A DNA stretch of 64,000 bases. It comes from Streptomyces sp. NL15-2K. Its GTDB lineage: Bacteria > Actinomycetota > Actinomycetes > Streptomycetales > Streptomycetaceae. The notes under the pieces are model-generated. The model saw only the letters and a list, made by a program, of their open reading frames with translations. It made no database searches and was not told the DNA's origin. The stretch lies in NCBI RefSeq assembly GCF_030551255.1, contig NZ_CP130630.1, forward strand, positions 8,555,001 to 8,619,000, given 5' to 3'. Below are positions 50,288 to 58,065 of this stretch, one piece after another (position 1 is the stretch's first letter; each line of letters opens with the position of its first letter). Both the position numbers and the translations under genes were made by a program.

Positions 50288-50809
50288 TTGCGAACAGTTA
50301 CGCGGCAGGCCGTGGAATGGCTCGCCGCCGCAGCGACCGATCCGCGGGACTGCAAACGGCAGTGGAGCGGTGAGACCGGGGCGGCGGTACTGGCTTGCGG
50401 GCGCTTCTGGGACGTACTCAGCGTGCCGGAGGACCTGGGCCTGCCGGCCCTCGACGCCCTGCTGAGCATCCCTCAGGCGCCCGGCCCCGCGCTCGCGGAC
50501 ACGGCGTCCCGCAGAGTCGCCTTCTTCCTGCCGCCGGACCCCGCGGGCCGCTGGATCGGCTCGGGCATCCGGTACGCGGGCAAGGGCGCGTGGATCGCGG
50601 TGCCCGCCCCGCATCGGGCCGCGGGGCGACTGCGCTGGCTGGTCCCGCCGGACGGCACCGGGGCGCTGTTCGTTCCCGCAGCCGTGGAACTGGCCCTGCA
50701 ACTGGCCCTCGGCAGACGCGCCGCGCAGGCCGGGCCGAGACAGCGGTGCCCGATGTGCGGGGTGCCCGCCGCCGGACCCCGTGTCCCGGATGCCGGCCGG
50801 CCGGGCTGA
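50288..50809 (+). CDS. Hypothetical protein resembling small Streptomyces primase/polymerase-like proteins
   Basis: A 173-residue soluble protein. It starts at TTG 50288, chosen because GGGAGG lies 6 nt upstream. The opening VEWLAAAATDPRDCKRQW and WDVLSVPEDLGLPALDALL recall short proteins annotated as bifunctional DNA primase/polymerase N-terminal-like in streptomycetes, but catalytic acidic residues are not evident. A lone CPMCG motif is near the end. The assignment is tentative. Confidence 0.6.
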   Translation: MRTVTRQAVEWLAAAATDPRDCKRQWSGETGAAVLACGRFWDVLSVPEDLGLPALDALLSIPQAPGPALADTASRRVAFFLPPDPAGRWIGSGIRYAGKGAWIAVPAPHRAAGRLRWLVPPDGTGALFVPAAVELALQLALGRRAAQAGPRQRCPMCGVPAAGPRVPDAGRPG

Positions 50810-50853
50810 CACCGGCGCACCCGTGCACAACCGATTCACCGCGCCCGGTGTCC

Positions 50854-51096
50854 TCAGCGCGTGGTGACCAACTCGGCCCGGTGGCCGCGGGGCAGTGCGA
50901 CGGCCCGTTCCCACCGGCCGGGGCGCGGCGTGCTCGCCCACTCGTGGAGCTGCCCGGTCATGGCCGGACTGACCGAGGTGAGGATGGTCCACTGCGCGTC
51001 CCGCGCGCCGGGCAGCATCCGGTCGTCGGCCTGCCACTCCCTGACGAGGGCGGCATAGATCGGCGAGTCCGCCTGGAAGGTCTTGGTGCGATTCAT
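50854..51096 (-). CDS. Small hypothetical protein
   Basis: An 80-residue polar protein, convergent with the previous gene. AAGGGC lies about 6 nt before the ATG (CAT at 51094-51096). Residues such as PIYAALVREWQADDRMLPG and WERAVALPRG suggest a small folded domain, but I know no family for it. Confidence 0.55.
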   Translation of the reverse strand: MNRTKTFQADSPIYAALVREWQADDRMLPGARDAQWTILTSVSPAMTGQLHEWASTPRPGRWERAVALPRGHRAELVTTR

Positions 51097-51249
51097 GCCC
51101 TTGCAACGCTCCCACGCGCGCGGGTGCTACGCCTTCGCCCCGGCGTGGCCCCATCTGATGAGGCTGGGTCCCTCGTTCGGGGCCATGTGGTAGTCGGACA
51201 ACAGTATGGAGATATGGAGCGGGTGCGGGGCTGTTGTCCGGGACATCCC

Positions 51250-51447
51250 TTACGGGCCGGACCAACCGGCCTCCCACTCCTCGCTCTGCTCGCTCCTCTT
51301 CCTGTCCTCGTCCTCGGCGTCCTCGCGCTCCGCCTGCGAAGGGGTCGTCCGGGGTACGTCACGGTGACCGGGCGTTTCCTGCTGGTCGTCCGGCGAGGTC
51401 TGCTGCCGCCGCTCGCCTTCCGCCTGGGACGGGGTCGGCTCGCTCAT
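51250..51447 (-). CDS. Small acidic hydrophilic protein
   Basis: A 65-residue protein rich in Glu, Gln, Ser and Arg, predicted to be disordered. The sequence TPSQAE occurs twice, a small internal repeat. GGAGG lies 6 nt before the ATG. It is divergent from the monooxygenase gene at 51656 across a palindrome-containing region. Function unknown. Confidence 0.55.
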   Translation of the reverse strand: MSEPTPSQAEGERRQQTSPDDQQETPGHRDVPRTTPSQAEREDAEDEDRKRSEQSEEWEAGWSGP

Positions 51448-51542
51448 GGTCGGCCTCCATGTCGGGTGTCGGATGTTCGGCGTCAGGGGCGCTCACGCCG
51501 TGCCGGGAGTGCCCTGACCCCATGGGCCAGCTCTTCGCGTGG

Positions 51543-51597
51543 CCGGCCGGGTACCCCGGGCCGGGTGTCCTCACTCCGGCCCGGGGTACCCGGCTGG
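51543..51597. repeat. Perfect 19-bp palindrome in a divergent intergenic region
   Basis: GCCGGGTACCCCGGGCCGG pairs with its complement at 51578-51596 after about 11 nt. The core 51546-51564/51576-51594 is perfect, and the stem extends to about 22 bp with a G-T pair. It lies between the start sites of two divergent genes, not at 3' ends, so a plain terminator is unlikely. Confidence 0.8.
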
Positions 51598-51655
51598 ACC
51601 ACGTCGCCTGAACCACCTGGCTCGGCAGCGCCACCCCCAGCACTACGGTGGATTC

Positions 51656-53185
51656 ATGACGGCACCCTTGGACGTGCTGGTGGTCGGCGCGGGGCCCACC
51701 GGGCTCGCGCTCGCCGCGCAACTGCGCACGTACAGGGCCGATTTCCGGATCGTCGACCGTTCCCTCGACCGGGTCCACGAGTCACGCGCGTTGGGTGTCC
51801 AGCCGCGCACCCTGGAGGCGCTCGCCGGGTTCGGGGTGACGGACGAGCTGGTGGCGCGCGGCAACCCTGCGATGCGGCTGAGGATGCATCTGCCGGGACG
51901 AGTGGTGCGGATGCCGTTGTTCGACATCGGGCTGGCCGATACCGCGTACCCCTTCCTGCTGTTCCTGTCGCAGGCGGAGACGGAGAGCGTCCTCGCGGAG
52001 CATCTGGCGGGGCAGGACGTGGCCCTGGAGCGCGGCACGGAGCTGGTCCATCTGGAACGGACGGGTTCATCCGTGTCCTGTCGGCTTCGGCGCGGCGACG
52101 GTACCGAGGAGACCGTGGAGGCGCGCTACGTGGTGGGGTGCGACGGCGCGCACAGCACGGTCCGGGCTCAGGCGGGCATCGGATTCGAGGGCCACGCCTA
52201 TCCGCAGACCTTCCTGCTCGCCGACCTCGATGTCGACGGACTGGAAGCCGGTGCCGTCCACACGTACATGACCGGTTCCGGGATGCTGTTCTTCTTTCCG
52301 CTCGGCTCGCCGGCCCCTTGGCGGGTGCTCGCGATGCGGCCGCCCGGCGCCCCGCAGGCCGAGGTGACGCTGGGCCTCCTGCAGGAGATCGCCGACGCGT
52401 ACACCGGGGACCGGCTGGTGCTGCGGGACCCGGTGTGGATGACCGACTTCCGGCTCCACAACCGCGGCGCGGCGCACCATCGCTCCGGGCCCTTTTTCCT
52501 CGCCGGGGACGCGGCTCACATCCACAGCCCGGCCGGCGCCCAGGGCATGAACACCGGCATCCAGGACGCCCTCAACCTCGGCTGGAAGCTCGCCCTCGTG
52601 TGCGACGGCAGGGCGCCGGAGGAACTGCTGGAGACGTACGAAGCCGAGCGCGCCCCCGTCGGCCGCAGCGTGCTGCGCTTCACCGACCGCGCCTTCACCC
52701 TCGCCACCAGCGGCAACCCGGTCATCCGCTTCGCCCGCACCCGACTCGCGCCGCGCCTGGCCCCGTTGGCGCTGCGCGCGAGCGGACCGCGCGGACTGGT
52801 CTTCCGTACGGTGTCGGAGCTGGGCATCCACTACCGGCGCAGCCCTGCCACGACCGGGGGCTCGCGGCCGCCGAGGCGTGGTCCGCGAGCCGGTGACCGA
52901 CTGCCCGATCTGCCGCGCGGACTCCAGGCGCGGACCGCGGGGCCGGGCTGGCACCTGCTCCTGTCCGGTCCGCCCGCGCTCTGGAGCGATGAACCTCTCG
53001 CCTCAGTCGTGCGCGGACGGGACGACCTGGTCGGCGTGCACCGGCTCGGTGGGAAGAGCCCGTGGCCGTCTGTGGCCCACGGACTCGTCCGCCCCGACGG
53101 CTACTTCGGCTACGTCTCTCGCGGAGCGCACCTGGAAGGGCTGCGCGAGTACCTCGACCACTGGCTACCCGCCCAACAGGGTTGA
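51656..53185 (+). CDS. FAD-dependent monooxygenase (aromatic hydroxylase type)
   Basis: A 509-residue class A flavoprotein monooxygenase. GxGxxG occurs in VLVVGAGPTGLALA near residue 8, the DG motif in YVVGCDGAHSTVR, and the GD motif in FFLAGDAAHIHSPAGAQGMN. A Rossmann/thioredoxin-like C-terminus (about 400-505) follows. It resembles hydroxylases of aromatic polyketides or rifampicin-type drugs; the substrate is unknown. TACGGT is 6 nt before ATG 51656, suggesting leaderless initiation. No biosynthetic genes surround it. Confidence 0.88.
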   Translation: MTAPLDVLVVGAGPTGLALAAQLRTYRADFRIVDRSLDRVHESRALGVQPRTLEALAGFGVTDELVARGNPAMRLRMHLPGRVVRMPLFDIGLADTAYPFLLFLSQAETESVLAEHLAGQDVALERGTELVHLERTGSSVSCRLRRGDGTEETVEARYVVGCDGAHSTVRAQAGIGFEGHAYPQTFLLADLDVDGLEAGAVHTYMTGSGMLFFFPLGSPAPWRVLAMRPPGAPQAEVTLGLLQEIADAYTGDRLVLRDPVWMTDFRLHNRGAAHHRSGPFFLAGDAAHIHSPAGAQGMNTGIQDALNLGWKLALVCDGRAPEELLETYEAERAPVGRSVLRFTDRAFTLATSGNPVIRFARTRLAPRLAPLALRASGPRGLVFRTVSELGIHYRRSPATTGGSRPPRRGPRAGDRLPDLPRGLQARTAGPGWHLLLSGPPALWSDEPLASVVRGRDDLVGVHRLGGKSPWPSVAHGLVRPDGYFGYVSRGAHLEGLREYLDHWLPAQQG

Positions 53186-53319
53186 TCCGTACGGCCGGGG
53201 GCCCGCGTCGGCGGCGGCATCTTCCACGCCCGTTCACGCATCAGCCCGCCCGACCCGGAAACCCGTGGGGGGAGATGGGGGGCGATATGGGGATACAAGG
53301 GAAGAAAGAGGGTCTTGTC

Positions 53320-54060
53320 ATGGCTGACGACCTCATCACCATGGTCACCACCGACCACCGCGAGCTGAAGCGCCTGTTCGACATGATGCAGAACGACAGG
53401 AGTTCCCGGCCGCTGGCGCTCCCCCTGGCCGTGGCCATGCTGGAGGCGCACAGTGAGGCCGAGGAGGACCGGGTGTACCCCGCGGTCGCCCGCGAGGCCG
53501 GTGAGAAGGAAGAGGCCGAGCACGCCGCCGAGGAGCACCATCAGGCCGAGGACCTCGGCAAGCATCTGCTCGAGATGGACTGGGAGAGCAAGGCGTTCGA
53601 CCGCGCTCTGGACGAATGGGTCGGTGCCGTTCTGCACCATGTCGAGGAGGAGGAGAACGAGATCCTCCCGGCGCTGGGCGAAGCCGTCGGTTCCGACCGG
53701 CTGCGCGAACTGGGCCTGGAGTTCGCCACCCGGCGGGCCCGGAAACTCGCGGGGCAGCCCCTGAGCCACGTCGGCGACAGCACCGGCGCCAAGCGTCAGC
53801 CGACCACTTCGGGCGGCGCCAAGGCTACGGCGGGCGGCGCCAGGGCTACGGCGAGCAGGGCCAAGGCCACCGCGGGCGGGGCGAAGGCCACTGCGGGCGG
53901 GACCAAAGCCACCGCGGGCGGCGCCAAGGCCACCGTAGGCGGGACCAGGGCGGAGCTGTACGAGAAGGCCCGGGAACTGGGCATCGAGGGCAGGTCCTCC
54001 ATGAGCAAGGAGGAACTCGCCCAGCAGGTGAAAAAGGCCCAGGGGCGCAGGAAGCGCTGA
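53320..54060 (+). CDS. Hemerythrin-domain protein with Ala-Lys repeats and SAP-like tail
   Basis: A 246-residue protein in three parts. A hemerythrin HHE four-helix bundle (about 1-145) has iron ligands in TTDHRELKRLF, EAHSEAEEDRVYP, EEHHQAEDL and LHHVEEEENEILP. A repeat linker follows with about six (G)GAKATA-type heptads (about 165-212). The C-terminal helix pair ELYEKARELGIEGRSSMSKE ELAQQVKKAQ resembles SAP/Rho-N nucleic-acid-binding modules. The start at 53320 has GAGGG upstream; an ATG 33 bp earlier is possible. A role in oxygen/NO sensing near DNA is a guess. Confidence 0.8.
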   Translation: MADDLITMVTTDHRELKRLFDMMQNDRSSRPLALPLAVAMLEAHSEAEEDRVYPAVAREAGEKEEAEHAAEEHHQAEDLGKHLLEMDWESKAFDRALDEWVGAVLHHVEEEENEILPALGEAVGSDRLRELGLEFATRRARKLAGQPLSHVGDSTGAKRQPTTSGGAKATAGGARATASRAKATAGGAKATAGGTKATAGGAKATVGGTRAELYEKARELGIEGRSSMSKEELAQQVKKAQGRRKR

Positions 54061-54257
54061 ATCCACCCCGGACGAGGGCCGACCCCGGCGGGCGCGGCCA
54101 CGCGTGTCCCGCACGCGGGAGCGGAGCGCGGACCCAGTAGCGCGCACCCGCATCCGGGGTCGGCCCACGACGGCCGTACGCGGGCCGGACGGGATGTGGT
54201 TCTTCGCCGGACGTGCCCGCCGCCGAGTGCCTGCCCGCACCGCCCCCCGGGGCCGTG

Positions 54258-54800
54258 TCACCTCTCCAGGAACGCGGCCCCGACCTGCCGACCGCGCAGT
54301 TCCTCGAGCCTGCTCTGCTGGCGCCGGGCCCGTGCGCGCAGGTCGTCGAGCAGCTGCGGGTCGAGGCGTTCTTCGGTGGCGGCGAGCTCGCGGAGCGTCT
54401 CCCAGGCGGCCGTCTTGCCCTCCACCCCCAGCCGCAGCATCTCCAGCTCCAGCAGCGGGCTCAGCGGGGAACGCCGTACGAGGCGGCCGTTGCTCTTCAA
54501 CCGACCCACCCGCTCGGCCACCCGGCCGGCATAGACCTTGTAGTGCCGCACCGGGATGTCGAGCCGCTTCATGATGCCGATCAGGCTCGCCCGGTCCTCG
54601 GCGATCTCGGCGGCGATCGGCCCCATCGCCGCGGCGAGGGCCGTACCGCGGTACGACCGCACCATGTGACGGGCCCGCTCGGTCCCGGTGGTGGACCCCG
54701 CCAGGTGGTCATTGAGGTAGACGCCCAGGAGGGAGGAAACGGTGTCCCGGGTCCGCCCGGGGTGACGCGTGGCGGAGCGCGTTCGCATGTTCATGTTCAT
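54258..54800 (-). CDS. Hypothetical helical protein coupled to DUF4383 gene
   Basis: A 180-residue charged, largely alpha-helical protein. It has an N-terminal basic MNMNMRTRSATRHPGRTRD, ALAAAMGPIAAEIAEDRASL, and a helix-rich middle and C-terminus (ELEMLRLGVEGKTAAWETLR; RARARRQQSRLEELRG). I do not recognise a family. The start overlaps the DUF4383 stop as ATGA, so both are made together. It is convergent with the hemerythrin gene, about 200 bp apart. Confidence 0.7.
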   Translation of the reverse strand: MNMNMRTRSATRHPGRTRDTVSSLLGVYLNDHLAGSTTGTERARHMVRSYRGTALAAAMGPIAAEIAEDRASLIGIMKRLDIPVRHYKVYAGRVAERVGRLKSNGRLVRRSPLSPLLELEMLRLGVEGKTAAWETLRELAATEERLDPQLLDDLRARARRQQSRLEELRGRQVGAAFLER

Positions 54801-55258
54801 CGCGTGTCCCTTTCGCCGGCCGCGCGCGGCCCGGGGAGCAGGACGCCCAGGGCGATCATGCCGAGGGCCAGGGCGAAGTGCAGCCAGTTGTCGGCCGTGT
54901 TGACCGGTACGAAGTTGGCCGTGCTGTCGCGGTCGATGACCAGGCCGTAGATCCCGAGGGCGAGGTAGACGTGGCCGCCGCCGACGAGGAATGTGCGTGC
55001 CGTCGAGACGGTGCCCGCCATGGCGGCTCCGGCGATGCCGAACAGCAGGTGCACGAGGTTGTGCAGGACCGACACCTGGAAGACGCCCAGCAACTCGGCG
55101 TCCGAGTCGTGTTCGGCGAACTTCAGCGCGTCGTGGTCGGTGGTGACCCCGGGGACGAAGCCCAGGACACCGACCAGCAGGAAGACCACCCCCATCAGGA
55201 GCGCGGCCCACTGGACCGGAGTCCGTGCGCTCGGTGTCTTGCGGTGTGTGCCGGCCAT
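54797..55258 (-). CDS. DUF4383 membrane protein
   Basis: A 153-residue protein with four predicted membrane helices (QWAALLMGVVFLLVGVLGFV; LHNLVHLLFGIAGAAMAG; YLALGIYGLVI; LHFALALGMIALGVLLPG). Conserved residues N and H in LLGVFQVSVLHNLVHLLFG match DUF4383. Function unknown; such proteins are often near stress genes. The ATG 55258 start is favoured over an upstream frame with no family similarity. Confidence 0.86.
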   Translation of the reverse strand: MAGTHRKTPSARTPVQWAALLMGVVFLLVGVLGFVPGVTTDHDALKFAEHDSDAELLGVFQVSVLHNLVHLLFGIAGAAMAGTVSTARTFLVGGGHVYLALGIYGLVIDRDSTANFVPVNTADNWLHFALALGMIALGVLLPGPRAAGERDTR

Positions 55259-55360
55259 GAGCGGAGCCTTTCTGGCGGAGACGGCCCCAGGCGTGCCCGC
55301 CTCGGTACGCCGCTCACCGGGTACCCCTCGCACGCTTCCCCAGCAGTGCCTCCCGGTCCG

Positions 55361-56338
55361 TCAATGGGTGCGGGCCCGCCGTGCGACGCCCGCCGCCGCG
55401 CCCGCGAGCAGCGTGGCGGCGGTCAGCCGGCGCATCGCGGTGCGCCGGCGTCCGCCCCATCCGCCGTGGGTCGCGCCCGGCCCGGGCGCCGGTACGTGCA
55501 GGTTGCCGTGGCCGGCCGGAGCGGGCTCCTTGCGGGACAGGTGGGTCCGGTCCGCCTGGCGGGCCGTCATCCGCTCGGCCACTCCCGGCGCCACCCTGGA
55601 CTGCAGCACGAGGGAACGGCCCACCGGCCCCACCACGACCTCGCGCCGGGGGACACGCACCAGGTCCACGACGGTCCGGGCGACGCGTTCGGGGCTGTAG
55701 ACCGGCGGCATCGGCACGGGCTTGCGCCCGGTGTAGTTCGCCGCGTGCTCGAACAGCGGGGTGTCGATGCTGGCCGGCAGCACGGTGCAGACGTGGATGT
55801 GCTTGGCCTTCTCCAGTTCGAGCTCCTGCCGCAGACTCGCGCTCAGGGACCGGATCGCGTGCTTGGACATGCCGTACGCATGGGTGTACGGCTGACTCAC
55901 CACGCCGGTGACCGACGAGACGTTCACCAGCGTCCCCCGGCCCTGCTCCCGCATCACGCGAAGGGCGGCGCGGCAACCGTGCACGTACCCCATGACGTTG
56001 ACGTCCATGACCTTGCGGAAGTCCTCCAGGGGAGTCTCCTGGAAGGGGCCGAACACGGTCACGGCAGCGGCGTTGACCCACACGTCGATGCGGCCGAAAT
56101 GCTGCACCGCGCGCCGGGCCAGATCCTCGACCGCCTTGGAGTCCGTGACGTCGGTCGGCACGACGAGGGCCTGAGCGCCACGGTGGCGTTCACACTCCTG
56201 GCGGACCGCCTCCAGCGCCTCCTCCCGCCGTGCGGCCAGCACCACCGGGCATCCCCTGCGGGCGAACGCGACGGCGGTGGCCCGCCCGATGCCGCTGGAC
56301 GCGCCGGTGATCACAACGACGGAATCGCGCACTCGCAT
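55361..56338 (-). CDS. SDR-family oxidoreductase with C-terminal extension
   Basis: A 325-residue short-chain dehydrogenase. The cofactor motif TGASSGIGRA, NAAA in place of NNAG, catalytic Ser (NVSSVTG) and Y-x3-K (YGMSKHA) are intact. About 75 basic residues follow the fold and end in a weak hydrophobic Ala-rich segment, perhaps membrane-associated. AAGGAG precedes the ATG. A 15-bp tandem repeat array lies in its upstream region. Substrate unknown. Confidence 0.87.
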   Translation of the reverse strand: MRVRDSVVVITGASSGIGRATAVAFARRGCPVVLAARREEALEAVRQECERHRGAQALVVPTDVTDSKAVEDLARRAVQHFGRIDVWVNAAAVTVFGPFQETPLEDFRKVMDVNVMGYVHGCRAALRVMREQGRGTLVNVSSVTGVVSQPYTHAYGMSKHAIRSLSASLRQELELEKAKHIHVCTVLPASIDTPLFEHAANYTGRKPVPMPPVYSPERVARTVVDLVRVPRREVVVGPVGRSLVLQSRVAPGVAERMTARQADRTHLSRKEPAPAGHGNLHVPAPGPGATHGGWGGRRRTAMRRLTAATLLAGAAAGVARRARTH

Positions 56339-56356
56339 GGACGGCTCCTTCTCCTC

Positions 56357-56446
56357 GCGCTGCCTGTCCTAGCACTGTCTGTCCTAGCACTGTCTGTCCT
56401 GGCACTGCCTGTCCTAGCGGTGCCAGTCCTCGCACTGCCTGTCCGA
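56357..56446. repeat. 15-bp tandem repeat array upstream of the SDR gene
   Basis: Six 15-bp units based on GCACTG(T/C)CTGTCCTA, ending 18 bp before the SDR start on the minus strand. Adjacent units are identical or differ at 1-4 positions. It probably sits in the 5' leader or promoter of the SDR gene. Confidence 0.88.
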
Positions 56447-56602
56447 TGAGTCACTCAACCACTGGACGGTCTCCCTCGCCGCTCGACGAGTGCTCCCGGG
56501 TGATTCCCCACGGCCGCCGGGGGAGACACCGGGCGCCCCGGCTGCCGACCGGTGGAGGTGTCGCACCCCAGCCGCCCGGCAGCCGGCCGGCGGAGGTGCC
56601 GC

Positions 56603-57328
56603 TCAGCCTTCGACGCCGGTGGCGGAGTGGGATGCGCCGACGGGTTTCGACTCCGGTGATCCGCGTTGCCTCAGGTAGATGGAGAGGACGGCCATGGAGG
56701 CGACGGCGAGTAGTTCGGACTGCCAGTTCTGCAGGGTGCGGCTCCAGAAGTCCGCGGAGGAGAGGTATTCGGGCCAGCTGGTCGGGGCCTGGAGCTGTCG
56801 CAGTTGCTGTTCGTTGTAGGCGGCGACGCCGGTGACGGACTGGGTCAGCCAGGACAGCAGGAAGACACTGCCCATGACCAGCCCAAGGGAGCGCGAGTAG
56901 AGCAGTCCACGCCAGTCCGTGTGTGCGGCCCAGCGGGGTGAGTCGGGCCTGGCGTGCCTGCCGACCAGCTGGTCCCTGTCCGACTCGGGGCCGGCCTTGT
57001 GGAGCTCCTTGGATTCGGGCGAGCCGTGTTGCAGCAGCCAGACGGTGCCGAAGATGTAGAGGAAGAACTGCAGGTACTCCGACTGCCAGTTCTCGGTGAC
57101 GTCGACGGCGAAGTCCGAAGAGGTCAGGTACGCGGCGAAGCCGGCCGGCGCCAGCCCGTCGGCGACGAGCTGGTTGTTGAACTCGGCGCGCCCGGCGACG
57201 GTCTGTCCCACCAGGGCGATCAGGAACGTGACCAGGAAGAACAGACCGAGGCTGTTGTGCCGCAGGAAGCGCCCTACGCGGTGGCGGACCGGTGCGGTGC
57301 CGTTGCCGGGGTCCGTCCTGGCGGTCAC
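56603..57328 (-). CDS. DUF6766-like membrane protein with internal duplication
   Basis: A 241-residue membrane protein with about four helices. It is built from two similar halves, each with a loop, a block (A)YL-S-DF followed by NWQSE(Y/L)L, a hydrophobic helix, and L-Q-GSPESK. The first copy is near residues 60-115 and the second near 180-235. GTG 57328 is chosen because it overlaps the stop of the small peptide gene as GTGA. It resembles the DUF6766 family; function unknown. It is the last gene of a three-gene operon. Confidence 0.78.
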   Translation of the reverse strand: MTARTDPGNGTAPVRHRVGRFLRHNSLGLFFLVTFLIALVGQTVAGRAEFNNQLVADGLAPAGFAAYLTSSDFAVDVTENWQSEYLQFFLYIFGTVWLLQHGSPESKELHKAGPESDRDQLVGRHARPDSPRWAAHTDWRGLLYSRSLGLVMGSVFLLSWLTQSVTGVAAYNEQQLRQLQAPTSWPEYLSSADFWSRTLQNWQSELLAVASMAVLSIYLRQRGSPESKPVGASHSATGVEG

Positions 57329-57408
57329 CGGTGCGTCAGCCCCAGCGTCATGAAGTAGGCCAAGCCGCCGGTGATCACCAGCAGGGTCGAGACGAACAGT
57401 GTCCTCAC
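57325..57408 (-). CDS. 27-residue membrane peptide
   Basis: A very small gene: GTG 57408, preceded by a strong GAGGGGGC site, encodes MRTLFVSTLLVITGGLAYFM plus TLGLTHR. It is one membrane helix with a basic start and end. Its stop is embedded in the GTG of the DUF6766-like gene (GTGA), and it starts 6 nt after the lipoprotein stop. Tight packing on both sides and the ribosome site argue that it is real. It may be a small subunit of the DUF6766 protein. Confidence 0.72.
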   Translation of the reverse strand: MRTLFVSTLLVITGGLAYFMTLGLTHR

Positions 57409-57414
57409 GCCCCC

Positions 57415-57837
57415 TCACCTGCCCTTGATCTCGCACTGGTACGGCTGCTGGGGGCGGGGCCGGCATCCGGCGGCCGTCACTCTCCACCCGGTGGGGAAGC
57501 GCGCGAGGAACACGGTGTCGTGGTCCAGCACCACCCGGGCCTGGCCCCCGTACACATCGACCTCTCGCACGGCACCGGCCGCAGGGAGCTCCTCCTCCTC
57601 GACCGCCTGCCCGATCGCCCGGTCGCACCCGCTCTTGGCCGACTGTTCCAGTTCCTCCCGGGTGGCGGGCGCCAGCGCGGCGCACAGCCGGTCGTGCTGT
57701 CCGGCGTCCAACGCCTGCTCGAACCGGATGACTTCTGTCTCGACCGCGTCACGCCGCTCGGAAAGCGAGCTGCAGGCGCTGACTGCGACGCATACGACCA
57801 CGGCCGCGCCCCCAGGGCCGTACCACCGTCGTCGCAT
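57415..57837 (-). CDS. Putative lipoprotein, function unknown
   Basis: A 140-residue secreted lipoprotein: basic start MRRRWYGPGG, hydrophobic core and lipobox AVSAC with Cys at about residue 23. The mature part has two more cysteine pairs (RLCAALAP, SGCDRA, AAGCRP, YQCEIK) that could form disulfides, and a beta-rich end. GGGAGG is 5 nt before the ATG, so start 57837 is secure. It heads the operon with the 27-residue peptide and the DUF6766-like gene. Confidence 0.8.
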   Translation of the reverse strand: MRRRWYGPGGAAVVVCVAVSACSSLSERRDAVETEVIRFEQALDAGQHDRLCAALAPATREELEQSAKSGCDRAIGQAVEEEELPAAGAVREVDVYGGQARVVLDHDTVFLARFPTGWRVTAAGCRPRPQQPYQCEIKGR

Positions 57838-58065
57838 CCTGCCTCCCGGCGGCCCGGGCGCATCGGGCACACCCGGTCGCCCCTGCGAAATGCGGTTACC
57901 CGCCCCATGGGACATCCACGCCCATAGGGGCCGCAACCGGGACGCGGTCGACGTTGCTCCGCCCGGGGCTTCCCCGGCCCGCGGCCCGCTCTTCTGGCGG
58001 ACGACGGGAATTTGGCGACAGGGCCTAGGCCAGAAGGCTCTCCCCACAGCGCCTACTCTTGACGC

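Noticed and set aside
36739..53185. A secondary-metabolite cluster, suggested by two flavin hydroxylases
   Set aside because: No synthase, cyclase or other tailoring genes surround them; they are 13 kb apart among core and transport genes.
54878..56449. A 523-codon plus-strand frame across the DUF4383 and SDR genes
   Set aside because: Antisense to two well-supported genes; its LALSVLAL end is just the 15-bp repeat translated.
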